Of a stretch of 64,000 nt of DNA, positions 8,786-18,037 are shown piece by piece; the stretch's first letter is position 1, and the number at the start of each line of letters is the position of its first letter. The stretch comes from Peribacillus deserti. Its GTDB lineage: Bacteria; Bacillota; Bacilli; Bacillales; DSM-1321. The translations under genes and the position numbers were made by a program. Where the stretch lies: assembly GCF_002863585.1 (NCBI RefSeq), contig NZ_PGUY01000051.1, positions 17,765-81,764 on the forward strand, written 5' to 3'. The notes beneath the pieces are model-generated. The model ran no database searches. It was not told where the DNA came from and saw nothing but the letters and a program-made list of their open reading frames with translations.

Positions 8786-9793
8786 TTACTTAATAGGTTT
8801 TACCGAATCCCGAAACACGATATTCCCTTTGATGAACGTTCTTCCGTATTTCTTCTGCGGATTATTTAATTTCTCCATAATAAACTTCACAGCTACCTTT
8901 GACATTTCTTCCATATCAACTTCCACCGTTGTTAAAGGAGGATCTGTCAAGGTAGAATAAATGGAATTATCAAAGCCGACAACTGAACAATCATCAGGCA
9001 CACTGATACCACTTTTCTGAAGCATATTGATCAGGTTATATGCTACTTCATCGTTGTTGCATACAAAGGCAGTCGGCATATCCTGTGGAACATCAATATC
9101 GATATATTTACCAAGATCATCCCGATCTTTGATCACATACTGATGGTTCAAATCAATCCGGTGCTCCAGTAATGATTTATAATAGCCCAGGAACCGATCC
9201 TGAATACTGCTGGTTGCATGAATATTGCCAACAAAAGCGATCTTGCGGTGTCCGTTCCGGATTAAATAATTCGTAACTTCATATACTCCGTAGAAATTAT
9301 CCGACAGGACGGAATCAATTTCATTTTGATCTGTATAAAAGTCCAGGAATATAACAGGACTTTCAATTTTCTGGATTTGCTTAACATATTCCTTTCCAAT
9401 CTGGCCAAGGATAATAAATCCATCAACTTTTTTTTCATTATAAATCCTCGGCAATACCAGCTGATCTTCATCTTCCTGGCTTAGTATATGCAGAATGCCT
9501 GAGTAATGAAAGCTGTCTAACACTTTTGAAAGCAGCTGATAGAATTGAAGATAAAATGCTTGAGTGGAGCCTGTAAACCGTTCAGGTATGACAATTCCAA
9601 GATTATAGGAAAGTCCTTCTTTCATCGATCTAGCATGCGTATTGAATCGGTAGCCCATATCGGCAGCCACTATCTTAATTTTTTCTTTTAATTCGTCGCT
9701 TACTCCTTCTTTATCATTAAGTGCCTTCGAAACAGTCACGCTGCTTACACCTAATTTATCTGCGATGTCACGCATCGTAACATTGCTTTTCAC
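8786..9793 (-). CDS. LacI-family transcriptional repressor
   Basis: This is a repressor of about 335 residues with an N-terminal helix-turn-helix (MRDIADKLGVSSVTVSKAL), hinge and periplasmic-binding-protein-like sugar-sensing domain. I chose the GTG at 9793 because GGAGGAAT sits just before it. The ATG at 9856 would add 21 unconserved residues and has no ribosome binding site. It lies downstream of the CE7 esterase on the same strand, with about 70 bp between them, so the two are probably cotranscribed. The likely target is the palindrome at 5162-5173. Inducer unknown, probably an alpha-galactoside or its product. Confidence 0.92.
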   Translation of the reverse strand: MKSNVTMRDIADKLGVSSVTVSKALNDKEGVSDELKEKIKIVAADMGYRFNTHARSMKEGLSYNLGIVIPERFTGSTQAFYLQFYQLLSKVLDSFHYSGILHILSQEDEDQLVLPRIYNEKKVDGFIILGQIGKEYVKQIQKIESPVIFLDFYTDQNEIDSVLSDNFYGVYEVTNYLIRNGHRKIAFVGNIHATSSIQDRFLGYYKSLLEHRIDLNHQYVIKDRDDLGKYIDIDVPQDMPTAFVCNNDEVAYNLINMLQKSGISVPDDCSVVGFDNSIYSTLTDPPLTTVEVDMEEMSKVAVKFIMEKLNNPQKKYGRTFIKGNIVFRDSVKPIK

Positions 9794-9863
9794 AATAATT
9801 CCTCCGATTCCTGTACATTCACCAAACATTATCTCTGACTTAACATTATTTTGCAATAACCAT

Positions 9864-10832
9864 TTATTTATTCAAAAGTTCATAGAAAAAGGAGTGAACC
9901 CGGTCTCCAAAGGTACGAAGATGCTCGTGCCCATACTCATAAAACACCTCGAGCTGTTTTTGTGAAGTAATTTTGTTATAAGCCGCAAACTGAGTAGAAG
10001 GAGGGCAAATTTGATCCTCCATCCCTACTGCCCATAAAACTTCCGCTTCAATACGTCCGGCCAGATGCTGAATGTCGATATAGCCGAGTTTATTAAAGAG
10101 TTCAGCTTCTTTAGTATGAGTGGGATCAATGAACTTAAAATAGTAGTGTATTTCTTCATATGCTGAATTGCTGATGTCTAAATCCCAGGCTCTTCGATAA
10201 TCAGACAGGAACGGATATGTAGCCACGGTTTTCTTGATTCTTGGCTCTAGAGCAGAACACACAATTGCAAGGGCTCCACCCTGGGATGCGCCTTGAACCC
10301 CTACTCTTTCCTCGTCAACATTGTCCATTGAAAGCAGGATCCTTGCCGCTTGAACCGTATCCAAAAACACATTCCGGTAATATAGCTTTTCAGGATCATC
10401 CTCCTCTATACCCCTGATGATATGGCCCTTTAACGTCGTCCCTCTTACCTGAGAATTATCCTCTGACAAGCCTCCCTGCCCGCGGCAGTCCATCGCTAAA
10501 ACCGTAAATCCTTCAGCAGCATACCCCAGTTTATCAATCCAGTCCCCGCTCGAGACATGGTATCCATGAAACCAAATAAGCCCCGGGCCTTTTTCTTTTT
10601 GATTCTTAGGCTTCACCAGCTGACAGTGGACCCTGGCCCCGCCTACACCAGTAAAATAAAGATGGAAACAATCTGCAGCTCCACTCTTAAACTCAGCAGG
10701 AACCAGCTCATAATCCATAGACTGGATCTCTAAATCTCTTAACCCTTTATCCCAAAAGTCATCAAAATCCACGGGCTTCGGATTAGTCCCCATATATTCC
10801 TTCAATTGATCAAGCGGCATATCAAACTTCAT
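9864..10832 (-). CDS. CE7 acetyl xylan esterase / cephalosporin-C deacetylase
   Basis: This 322-residue alpha/beta hydrolase of carbohydrate esterase family 7 is of the usual length of about 320. It has the family marker RGQGG, the nucleophile elbow GASQGG with S183, and a C-terminal HE pair carrying the catalytic His. CE7 enzymes remove acetyl groups from short acetylated xylo- and other oligosaccharides and also deacetylate cephalosporin C. They act in the cytoplasm, which fits the absence of a signal peptide. Its position between an alpha-galactoside importer and a glucomannan operon suggests acetylated hemicellulose fragments as substrate (inference). Confidence 0.93.
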   Translation of the reverse strand: MKFDMPLDQLKEYMGTNPKPVDFDDFWDKGLRDLEIQSMDYELVPAEFKSGAADCFHLYFTGVGGARVHCQLVKPKNQKEKGPGLIWFHGYHVSSGDWIDKLGYAAEGFTVLAMDCRGQGGLSEDNSQVRGTTLKGHIIRGIEEDDPEKLYYRNVFLDTVQAARILLSMDNVDEERVGVQGASQGGALAIVCSALEPRIKKTVATYPFLSDYRRAWDLDISNSAYEEIHYYFKFIDPTHTKEAELFNKLGYIDIQHLAGRIEAEVLWAVGMEDQICPPSTQFAAYNKITSQKQLEVFYEYGHEHLRTFGDRVHSFFYELLNK

Positions 10833-10952
10833 ACGAATCCCCCCAACAACAATATGTATGCGTTGCCATTTTTACTTTACCGATAACTTATTATATACTT
10901 TATGATTTTTACGGTCAATTGCGTTGTTAGCTTGTTGTGCTTGGAGCGGACC

Positions 10953-11020
10953 TTATGCACGATTATTGTTTTTTGCAGGAGTAGTGGTACATTTGCAGGA
11001 TTATTTATATATTTGATTGA
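10953..11020. repeat. Short 20-bp-phased motif run (TTGCAGGA type)
   Basis: TTGCAGGA occurs at 10973 and 10993, with a weaker version (TTGATTGA) at 11013, exactly 20 bp apart. The motif resembles the reverse complement of the TCCTGCA motif in the array at 45680-45770. It is weak alone but fits the other phased arrays. The intergenic stretch 10833-11091 holds no gene. Confidence 0.4.
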
Positions 11021-11091
11021 TTATTTTAAGTACAAGATTACTAATATACTTTTGTAAAGATTAAAAGGTTAGTTTTGTGCCGAAGACTGAC

Positions 11092-11126
11092 AATAAAAAA
11101 ATGCAAGCTTTAAAATCGCCTGCATT
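11092..11126 (-). terminator. Terminator of the gmu-like operon
   Basis: On the minus strand AATGCAGGC pairs with GCTTGCATT (one G-U pair), followed by seven T. The upstream arm overlaps the last codons of the SGNH esterase gene. Confidence 0.75.
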
Positions 11127-11763
11127 CTAATCTATTATTTACTTCGTTTGAAAGAAAGGCCCTTACCCAGGTTTTAGCCAAGAGCATGTTCCCCGCTGAG
11201 GTCATGTGGACGCCGTCGGTGGTTAAGTTCGCTGGCCCGTGATGATTTAGGTATTCGATGAATGCTTGATGGGCGGGCACCAATATGGCTTTATATTCGC
11301 AAGCAAGCTTTTGAACGGTTTCTGCGTATGGCACCAGCATCTCGTTACCCCTGGAACGGACATCCTCTCCATGTATCGAAGGTTCCATTAAGATAATGGC
11401 AGCTTTTGTTTTGCTTTGTACCTCTTCTATCAGACTGCGGTATATTTCCTCATATTGGTCCGGATAAACAAGATCTTTTTCTGGATGATCAAGCCGCCTC
11501 CACACGTCGTTGATGCCGATAGATATAGAAAGATAATCCGGGTCCGCTTCAATCACATCACGGTCCCATCTTGTAACTAAATCGGTAATGTGATTGCCGC
11601 TTATACCCCGGTTAATGATGACAGGAGTTTGATCAGGAAATGTAACCTGTAAAAAATCTCGGATCAACCGGACGTAACCGAAGCCGATTCCCTCACTGTC
11701 TTCGAATCTTCCTGATTCTGTGATACTGTCGCCTATAAATAAAAGCTTCTCAGTTTTCTTCAT
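11110..11763 (-). CDS. SGNH/GDSL hydrolase at the gmuG position
   Basis: This 217-residue SGNH hydrolase has block I GDSIT near residue 13, a GIND motif of block III near residue 80, and the C-terminal DGVHM with the catalytic Asp and His. There is no signal peptide. It is the last gene of a unit otherwise matching gmuBACDREF, at the place where B. subtilis carries the secreted mannanase gmuG. It starts about 18 bp after gmuF, so it is cotranscribed. A cytoplasmic acetyl esterase acting on acetylated manno- or glucomanno-oligosaccharides would fit (inference). Confidence 0.88.
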   Translation of the reverse strand: MKKTEKLLFIGDSITESGRFEDSEGIGFGYVRLIRDFLQVTFPDQTPVIINRGISGNHITDLVTRWDRDVIEADPDYLSISIGINDVWRRLDHPEKDLVYPDQYEEIYRSLIEEVQSKTKAAIILMEPSIHGEDVRSRGNEMLVPYAETVQKLACEYKAILVPAHQAFIEYLNHHGPANLTTDGVHMTSAGNMLLAKTWVRAFLSNEVNNRLECRRF

Positions 11764-11780
11764 CAGACTGCCCTCCTGCC

Positions 11781-12725
11781 TTATGCATGGGAAACAATTA
11801 ACTGGCAGTTCCCTTCTATTTCAAACTCCCCCATTCCCACTGGAACAATCAGGTGGGTGCCTTTTTCCAACGAGTAGCTTTCATTTTGGTGAATGAGAGT
11901 TCCTTCTCCATGAATGACGCTTAGCAGCAGATATCTTTGATTAAAGGAAAAAGCCGCCTTGCCGCTTACATCCCATTTATATACGGAGAAGAATTGAGAT
12001 TGGACAAACGTCGTAATACCTACATTTTCGCGCTTCTCCACAGAAGGAGTGCTTTCGGCATCACGGTGCGGAATGGTGGTCACATCGACTGCCTTTTCCA
12101 GATGAAGGTCTCGTAGTTCACCTTGGTCATCTCTACGGTCATAATCATATACTCGGTACGTTGTATCAGAGCTTTGCTGTGTTTCCAATACGAGTGTCCC
12201 TTCACATAATGCATGGATTGTTCCGCTAGGTACATAGAAGAAGTCCCCTGGCTTTATTTTCACTCTGCGCAGAAGTCCATTCCAATTGCCTTCATTCACC
12301 TGCTTTCGGAATTCTTCCTTTGATCCTGCATTATGGCCAAAAATCATATCTGCATCTTCTTTGCAATCAATAATATACCAGCATTCAGTTTTGCCAAGCT
12401 CCCCATTTTCATTCGCCTTTGCATAAGCATCGTCTGGATGAACCTGGACTGATAAATCCATATTAGCGTCCAGGATTTTAGTTAAAAGCGGGAACACTTC
12501 TTCTGCTGGACTGCCAAATAGCTCAGGATGTTCTTTCCATAGGCTGTCCAGTGTCATCCCTGCATACGGTCCGTTTTCAATCATAGACGGGCCATTTGGA
12601 TGTGCGGAAATTGCCCAGCATTCGCCGGTCTTTTCATTTGGAATTTTATAGCCAAATTCCTCTCTCAAGGCTGTTCCGCCCCATATTCTTTCCTTGAATA
12701 CCGGCTTTAATAGTAATGGCTGCAA
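11781..12725 (-). CDS. gmuF: Mannose-6-phosphate isomerase, class I
   Basis: This 314-residue enzyme interconverts mannose-6-phosphate and fructose-6-phosphate in the cytoplasm. Zinc ligands are visible in QVHPDDAYA and in GTIHALCEG, and the signature YRVYDYDR follows. Length and position match GmuF (formerly YdhS) of B. subtilis. It feeds mannose-6-phosphate, released by the phospho-glycosidase GmuD, into glycolysis. It starts 18 bp after the gmuE stop and precedes the SGNH esterase. A second ManA-type gene elsewhere in the genome is likely but not visible here. Confidence 0.93.
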   Translation of the reverse strand: MQPLLLKPVFKERIWGGTALREEFGYKIPNEKTGECWAISAHPNGPSMIENGPYAGMTLDSLWKEHPELFGSPAEEVFPLLTKILDANMDLSVQVHPDDAYAKANENGELGKTECWYIIDCKEDADMIFGHNAGSKEEFRKQVNEGNWNGLLRRVKIKPGDFFYVPSGTIHALCEGTLVLETQQSSDTTYRVYDYDRRDDQGELRDLHLEKAVDVTTIPHRDAESTPSVEKRENVGITTFVQSQFFSVYKWDVSGKAAFSFNQRYLLLSVIHGEGTLIHQNESYSLEKGTHLIVPVGMGEFEIEGNCQLIVSHA

Positions 12726-12743
12726 AATAAACCCTCCATTTGC

Positions 12744-13616
12744 TTATTGTTGATCATCTTCCTGCAAGGCAAGGCTGGCCAGCATGAGCGATCCTGTAAT
12801 CCCGGCACGATCTCCCAATCCAGGGCTTACAATATAATCTGTAAGCTCCGGTAAGGCAACATACTCATTTACTAATTCCGCTAAATACTTATTAATTGAT
12901 GCAAAGATTGTTTCCTGTTTCATAACTCCGCCGCCGAGAATGATTTTTTTCGGAGAAAGAATCAATATATATTGCATAAGCGCCTGAGCAATATAGTATC
13001 CTTCCAGGTCCCACACTTCCGGACGGTTCACTAGGTGAAACCCTTTTTCACCCCAGCGCTCTTCAATGGCAGGCCCTGCTGCCAGGCCTTCCAGGCAATC
13101 CTTATGGTAGGGGCACTTTCCAGTGTATGAATCCTGAGGATGGCGGCGGACTAAGATATGCCCCATTTCCGGATGCGAGAGTCCCTGAACCAATTTGCCC
13201 TGAACGACGGCCCCTGCGCCAATACCTGTACCAACAGTGATATATAAACAACTGTCCAGGCCTTTTGCAGCTCCAAAGGCAGCTTCACCCAATGCAGCCG
13301 CATTCACATCTGTATTAAAACCAACTGGTACCGGAAATGCCTCCTTTATCGCCTGAACAAGAGGATAGTTCTTCCAGGCTGTTTTAGGAGTAGAGGTAAT
13401 ATAGCCGTAGGTCGGACTTTCTGTATCGACATCGATTGGTCCGAATGACCCGATTCCAATAGCTTCTAATTCATACTGTTTAAAGAAGTCGATTACCGCA
13501 GTCATGGTTTCTTCAGGTATCGTCGTTGGAATCGTGACTTGCTCAATGATCTGGCCGGATACGTCTCCTACTGCACACACAAATTTTGTTCCCCCTGCTT
13601 CAATAGCACCTAACAT
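12744..13616 (-). CDS. gmuE: ROK-family fructokinase / hexokinase
   Basis: This 290-residue ROK kinase has N-terminal EAGGTKF and NTDVNAAALGEA. Its zinc motif follows GHILVRRHP with the cysteines of KCPYHKDCLEG. These features match ScrK/GmuE fructokinases. It phosphorylates free hexose (fructose or mannose) with ATP in the cytoplasm. In the gmu pathway it would handle the non-phosphorylated sugar released when a phospho-disaccharide is cleaved. It lies between gmuR and gmuF with spacings of 15 to 18 bp. Confidence 0.92.
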   Translation of the reverse strand: MLGAIEAGGTKFVCAVGDVSGQIIEQVTIPTTIPEETMTAVIDFFKQYELEAIGIGSFGPIDVDTESPTYGYITSTPKTAWKNYPLVQAIKEAFPVPVGFNTDVNAAALGEAAFGAAKGLDSCLYITVGTGIGAGAVVQGKLVQGLSHPEMGHILVRRHPQDSYTGKCPYHKDCLEGLAAGPAIEERWGEKGFHLVNRPEVWDLEGYYIAQALMQYILILSPKKIILGGGVMKQETIFASINKYLAELVNEYVALPELTDYIVSPGLGDRAGITGSLMLASLALQEDDQQ

Positions 13617-13631
13617 CTGTCATTCCCCCAT

Positions 13632-14345
13632 TTATCCCCTTAAATTAACAGTTGTTACTTCAAATTTATCGTAACGGTGTCGTGAGAATGAATACTCAAA
13701 TGGAACACCGTTATTTAGAAATCCTACATGTTCTACTTCAAGAATTGGATCATCTGACTGACAGACAAGATGTTCCTGGTCAAGCTTGTCTGACTTGCAG
13801 GCCCTCACTTTCCGGTGTGATCCGGCAATGGTAAGATCAAGCGTATTCATGATATAGTCGTAAACCGATCCATGAAGGATTTCGTCATTAATCCCTGGAA
13901 TAAGAGTAGTCGGCATGTATGTTTTTTCAAGAACATATGGCTCGCCGTCAACCATACGCAGCCGGATAATAAAGTACACCGGCGTTTTGTTGTCAATGGC
14001 CAGATGCGCCGCTACTTCCTCTGATGGAAAATGAACTTCAAACTTAATAACCTTGCTTGTGATTTTGTCGTTGTTGATCAGCTTTGAAAACCCGAGGACC
14101 TCATTGCTCACCACATTTATGCGGCTGTCCTGGATGGCTGACTTAACAATGAATGTCCCATGGCCTCTTTTTCGAAAAAGGAGACCCTCCATGACTAATA
14201 TATCCAGCGCGCGTTTCATTGTCATTCGGCTGCAATCAAATTCCTTTGAGAGAGATATTTCGTCGGGTATCGGCTGATCCAGAGGATAATGTTTTTCTTT
14301 TATTCGTTCTCTCATCTCTGCTGAAATTGCTTCATACTTGGTCAT
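13632..14345 (-). CDS. gmuR: GntR/HutC-family repressor of the glucomannan operon
   Basis: This 237-residue regulator has an N-terminal winged helix (residues 1-70, with FDCSRMTMKRALDIL as recognition helix region) and a C-terminal UTRA ligand domain ending in YSFSRHRYDKF. By position and length it matches GmuR of B. subtilis, which represses the gmu operon and responds to phosphorylated glucomanno-oligosaccharides. Its likely operator is the 16-bp palindrome at 18057-18072. A terminator lies between gmuD and gmuR, so gmuR may also have its own promoter in the AT-rich 14346-14439 gap. Confidence 0.92.
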   Translation of the reverse strand: MTKYEAISAEMRERIKEKHYPLDQPIPDEISLSKEFDCSRMTMKRALDILVMEGLLFRKRGHGTFIVKSAIQDSRINVVSNEVLGFSKLINNDKITSKVIKFEVHFPSEEVAAHLAIDNKTPVYFIIRLRMVDGEPYVLEKTYMPTTLIPGINDEILHGSVYDYIMNTLDLTIAGSHRKVRACKSDKLDQEHLVCQSDDPILEVEHVGFLNNGVPFEYSFSRHRYDKFEVTTVNLRG

Positions 14346-14439
14346 ACCTGAACCACCCTGCTAACATTATAGATAACTTTATTATAATTGAAGTTTAAGA
14401 TAATGATGTAATGCGCTTCCATATTTTTTAAAATCTCTT

Positions 14440-14466
14440 AAAAAGAAGATGGCCAAGCTGACCATC
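14440..14466 (-). terminator. Internal terminator after gmuD
   Basis: GATGGTC and GGCCATC arms (one G-U pair) are followed on the minus strand by TTCTTTTT. It separates the PTS/glycosidase genes from gmuR-gmuE-gmuF and probably causes partial termination. Confidence 0.75.
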
Positions 14467-14473
14467 TCCCTTT

Positions 14474-15871
14474 TTAGAACCCGTTATTTTCAGAAACAGT
14501 CTTAATCCATTGTCCGCTCTTCTTAATGGTTCGTTCTCCATCTTTATTAAGATTAACAGAAACAAAACCATAACGGTTCTTATAAGCATTTGACCAAGAC
14601 CAGTTGTCCATGAAAGTCCATAAATGATAGCCCTTCACACTTGAGCCTTCTTCAATAGCCTTATGCACCCATTTTAAATGTCCCTGGATAAATTCCATTC
14701 GATAGTCATCTTGAATGATTCCATTTTCATCGCGGAATTTTTCTTCACCTTCCACACCCATACCATTCTCGGAAATAAAGCATTCGATATTACCATAGTT
14801 TTCTCTTAGATTTGTAAGGATGTCATATATACCTTTTTCGTATATCTCCCAGCCACGGTGCGGATTCATCTTACGGCCTTGCATAACATAGTTATCAAAA
14901 TAACGATCTGGCATAAATGGCGCTTCAGGGTTTGGCAGACTTTCTTTTGCTTTGACACGTCTAGGCTGATAATAGTTAACTCCTAAAATATCAACTGTAT
15001 TGCCTTTAATAATATCTAAATCGCCGTCTTCCATTACAGGCATGAAGCCTTCTTCTTTTAGGATTTGAACCAGCTCCGCCGGGAACTCACCTTTAACTGA
15101 AGGATCTAGGAACGATCTGTTGAAAATCGCATCAGCAATGATTGATGCTTTAACATCTGCTGGATGCTGGCTTCTTGGATAGGAAGGAGTTAAGTTAAGC
15201 ACGATACCAATTTTGCCATCCTGTCCTAATTCTCTATATCCTTTAATTGCTTTTGCACTCGCCAGCAGCGTATGATATCCAACCTGAACAGCTTTTTTAA
15301 AGTCAACCTCATTTGGATAATGGAAGTCATACAGATATCCGCCTTCAACCGGTACAATCGGCTCGTTATGAGTAAACCACTTTTTCACACGGTCCCCGAA
15401 CAATTCAAAGCATGTTCTTGCATACTTCCCATACGCATCAACCACTTCTCTGTTAGCCCAGCCCCCGATTTTCTGCATTTCCATCGGCATATCAAAATGG
15501 AATAATCCAACAAAAGGCTCCACTTCGTTTTCGATGAATTCGTTAATAACATTATTATAGAATTCTACGGCTCTAGGATTCACTTCACCGATACCGTTTG
15601 GAATCAATCGTGACCAGGAAATTGACATACGGAACGAGTTGTGGCCGATTTCCTTCATCAATTTAATATCTTCTTTATATTTATAATAAAACTGAGAAGT
15701 ATCCTTGGGACCGACTCCCTCAAAAAAGCGGTTTGGTTCTGTTTCATACCAGTGATCCCAAATGTTTTTACCTTTTCCATCTATATCAGCTGCACCTTCG
15801 GTTTGTGTAGCTGATGCAGCTGAGCCCCACCAGAAACCCTCTGGAAAGCGATATTGAATTTGATTAGACAT
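14474..15871 (-). CDS. gmuD: GH1 phospho-beta-glycosidase (phospho-beta-mannosidase/glucosidase)
   Basis: This 465-residue GH1 enzyme has acid/base E170 in THNEP and nucleophile E368 in SENGMG. It cleaves 6-phosphorylated beta-1,4 disaccharides made by the PTS. In the gmu context these are cellobiose, mannobiose and glucomannobiose phosphates. I chose the ATG at 15871 (protein starts MSNQIQYRF) because GAGGGGA sits before it and the length then equals the B. subtilis enzyme. A start at 15937 would add 22 unrelated residues. It is cytoplasmic and follows gmuC by about 115 bp. Confidence 0.93.
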   Translation of the reverse strand: MSNQIQYRFPEGFWWGSAASATQTEGAADIDGKGKNIWDHWYETEPNRFFEGVGPKDTSQFYYKYKEDIKLMKEIGHNSFRMSISWSRLIPNGIGEVNPRAVEFYNNVINEFIENEVEPFVGLFHFDMPMEMQKIGGWANREVVDAYGKYARTCFELFGDRVKKWFTHNEPIVPVEGGYLYDFHYPNEVDFKKAVQVGYHTLLASAKAIKGYRELGQDGKIGIVLNLTPSYPRSQHPADVKASIIADAIFNRSFLDPSVKGEFPAELVQILKEEGFMPVMEDGDLDIIKGNTVDILGVNYYQPRRVKAKESLPNPEAPFMPDRYFDNYVMQGRKMNPHRGWEIYEKGIYDILTNLRENYGNIECFISENGMGVEGEEKFRDENGIIQDDYRMEFIQGHLKWVHKAIEEGSSVKGYHLWTFMDNWSWSNAYKNRYGFVSVNLNKDGERTIKKSGQWIKTVSENNGF

Positions 15872-15987
15872 GTTTATTTCCCCTCTCATGGCTGGTAGTT
15901 GACTAAAAAATGAAGAGCAGGGATTACGGTTCTGCAAATTCAGCGCTTTCTCCGTTTAACCGCCTGCCCATTACATTTTTATCGATG

Positions 15988-17283
15988 TTATGAAGCTTTG
16001 TTCATTTCGTCCTGTTCTTTTTTCACGTTCACACGGTCGATTACTTTCAGGAATGGGAACCAGATGACAAATACAATTGCCATATTCACCAGCTGCAGCA
16101 ATCCGCCTGCAATGGAGTTTGTTGCCATCATACCATTGATGAATATAGGGACTGTCCATGGTACGGTTACACCTGTAGGCGGCGGTACAATTCCTGAAGA
16201 CATTGCAAAGTAAGAAACCAGCGTCACAATCATCGGAGACAGAATCCAAGGAACAATGATTAATGGATTCATTACGATTGGAAGACCAAAGATAATCGGT
16301 TCGTTAACATTGAAGATACCAGGTCCGAGTCCAAGCTTAGCCACCTGCTTCATCTGCTTGCTCTTCATGAATAGAAGAATTGCGAACACTACCGCTAAAG
16401 TCATACCCGTTCCACCCATACCAACTGTATAGATTTCCATGAACGGCTTGGAAATGATGTGCGGGATCGCTTCCCCGTTTGTATAAGCGTTTAAGTTTTC
16501 AACCTGAAGCGTATTCCAGATCGGGTCCATTACTGAGTTGATGATAATTTGTCCGTGAAGCCCGAAAAACCATAGAATCTGGATGAAGAATACAGCAATT
16601 AACGTAGGGACGATGCCGCTTCCAAGGCCGACCAATGGAGCCTGAATCGCTTTGTAAATAACATCATGCATATTTGTATCAAATACAGCTGTAACAAAAA
16701 CATTTATTAATAAGAAAACAGTTAGTGTAATAAGTGCTGGAATTAATGCTGCGAATGACTTTGCCACTGCTGGCGGAACACCAGGAGGCATTTTAATCGT
16801 AATGTTTTTCTGAACCACTTTCCGATAGATTTCAGCGGAAAGAAAAGCTGTAATCATCCCAAGGAACATCCCTTTAGCACCTAGACGGTCTAACGGAATA
16901 ACATTCTGGATTGCTTCGCCTTTCTCCGGCTGAAGAACAAATGGAGTTAACAATAGGAATGATACGAGTGCAATGGCACCTCCAAATACCGCTTCAACAT
17001 TGTAGCTTTTTGAAAGATAATACCCGATACCAAATACTACGAACACACTCATGATTCCCATTGTAGCAGGTGAAGCGTTTCCAAATAGTGTCCTGAACGT
17101 ATTAAGCGATTGCTCACTCATGATCTTATCCAGGAACGGGAGGTTTGTTAATACAACGAAAATGGAACCAAAAATAGTCAGCGGGAACGCCAGCATAAAG
17201 GCGTCACGCAAAACAGCTAAATAACGATTGTTATTCAATTTCCCAGCTATAGGAACGAGGTATTGACTCAGCTTTTCAAACAA
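15988..17283 (-). CDS. gmuC: PTS lactose/cellobiose-type EIIC, oligo-beta-mannoside permease
   Basis: This integral membrane permease of about 431 residues, with roughly ten hydrophobic segments, imports and helps phosphorylate beta-linked disaccharides. Family features include the N-terminal LNNNRYLAVLRDAFMLAFPL segment and the conserved GPGIFNVNEPIIFGLPIVMN region. I favour the TTG at 17283 because AAGGGGG lies at suitable spacing. The ATG at 17313 is only three bases after the gmuA stop region and lacks a ribosome binding site. The order B-A-C-D matches B. subtilis gmu. Confidence 0.9.
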   Translation of the reverse strand: MFEKLSQYLVPIAGKLNNNRYLAVLRDAFMLAFPLTIFGSIFVVLTNLPFLDKIMSEQSLNTFRTLFGNASPATMGIMSVFVVFGIGYYLSKSYNVEAVFGGAIALVSFLLLTPFVLQPEKGEAIQNVIPLDRLGAKGMFLGMITAFLSAEIYRKVVQKNITIKMPPGVPPAVAKSFAALIPALITLTVFLLINVFVTAVFDTNMHDVIYKAIQAPLVGLGSGIVPTLIAVFFIQILWFFGLHGQIIINSVMDPIWNTLQVENLNAYTNGEAIPHIISKPFMEIYTVGMGGTGMTLAVVFAILLFMKSKQMKQVAKLGLGPGIFNVNEPIIFGLPIVMNPLIIVPWILSPMIVTLVSYFAMSSGIVPPPTGVTVPWTVPIFINGMMATNSIAGGLLQLVNMAIVFVIWFPFLKVIDRVNVKKEQDEMNKAS

Positions 17284-17315
17284 TGTAGTTTCCCCCTTAT
17301 ATCTATCTAGCAATC

Positions 17316-17651
17316 TTATAAATTTTTTTGTTTAAATAGTTCAAGAAGCTCTTTTACTAGTTCTTTCATCGTCAAAGTGGACATTAAGTGATCTTCCGCA
17401 TGCATGAGAAGTAAAGCAAAATCTACTTTTTCACCTGAAGCTTCTTTTTGAACCATTTTGAAATGGATCTCATGCGCCACCTTCAGGTCCTCTTCTGATT
17501 GTACTAATAACGCATCAGCTTCCTGTACATTTCCTTCACGGTACTCGCGGATTGCCTGGATAATCTTACTTCTCGCATTTCCGCTGTGAAGAATAAGCAT
17601 AAAGTTGATTTGTTCGCCGGTTAATGTATCCAAGTCAATATTTTCCATCAT
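17316..17651 (-). CDS. gmuA: PTS lactose/cellobiose-type EIIA
   Basis: This 111-residue three-helix EIIA accepts phosphate from HPr. The phosphorylatable histidine lies in MHAEDHLM (H84/H88 region). Its ATG overlaps the gmuB stop by four bases (ATGA), indicating translational coupling. It forms the cytoplasmic part of the oligo-beta-mannoside PTS with GmuB and GmuC. Confidence 0.93.
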   Translation of the reverse strand: MMENIDLDTLTGEQINFMLILHSGNARSKIIQAIREYREGNVQEADALLVQSEEDLKVAHEIHFKMVQKEASGEKVDFALLLMHAEDHLMSTLTMKELVKELLELFKQKNL

Positions 17652-17959
17652 TTATCCCCCATTAATTTTAAAGCCTGCTCATATGCCTTTTTGCCATCTG
17701 CCAAACCGTATGCCATCATATCGATTACATCCACGTTAATGCCGTATTGAGCAGCTTCTTTTTGGAATTCACCTTTCAAAAAGCTCATTTGCGGTCCGAT
17801 TAATACCACATCAGCATCAGCCATTTCTTTTTTCGCTTGATCCTGTCCTACTGCCCAGATTTTTGCTTCCTCTCCAATAGATGCTGCGTGCGCTTCCATC
17901 TTTGTAACCAAAAGACTAGTTGACATTCCAGAACTGCAAGCTAATAGAATTTTTTTCAT
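17648..17959 (-). CDS. gmuB: PTS lactose/cellobiose-type EIIB
   Basis: This 103-residue EIIB has the phosphocysteine in the N-terminal loop LLACSSGMSTS (Cys8). It passes phosphate from GmuA to the sugar during transport by GmuC. It is the first gene of the gmu-like operon, preceded by promoter, operator and cre at 18005-18072. Confidence 0.94.
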   Translation of the reverse strand: MKKILLACSSGMSTSLLVTKMEAHAASIGEEAKIWAVGQDQAKKEMADADVVLIGPQMSFLKGEFQKEAAQYGINVDVIDMMAYGLADGKKAYEQALKLMGDK

Positions 17960-18004
17960 TATGATCAGGCCCCTTACAAGTTTTTAATATTTTAATATTT
18001 CGAC

Positions 18005-18018
18005 TAAAAGCGTTTTCA
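18005..18018 (-). promoter_or_regulatory. cre site downstream of the gmu promoter
   Basis: On the minus strand TGAAAACGCTTTTA matches the CcpA site consensus with one change near the end (CA to TA). It lies about 20 bp downstream of the -10 box, where CcpA binding blocks elongation. This predicts catabolite repression of the operon. Confidence 0.7.
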
Positions 18019-18037
18019 AAATCCGCTTACATCCATT

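Noticed and set aside
14408..14421. cre site upstream of gmuR
   Set aside because: TGGAAGCGCATTAC shares the left half, but the right half needs an inserted base to match, so the fit is too weak.
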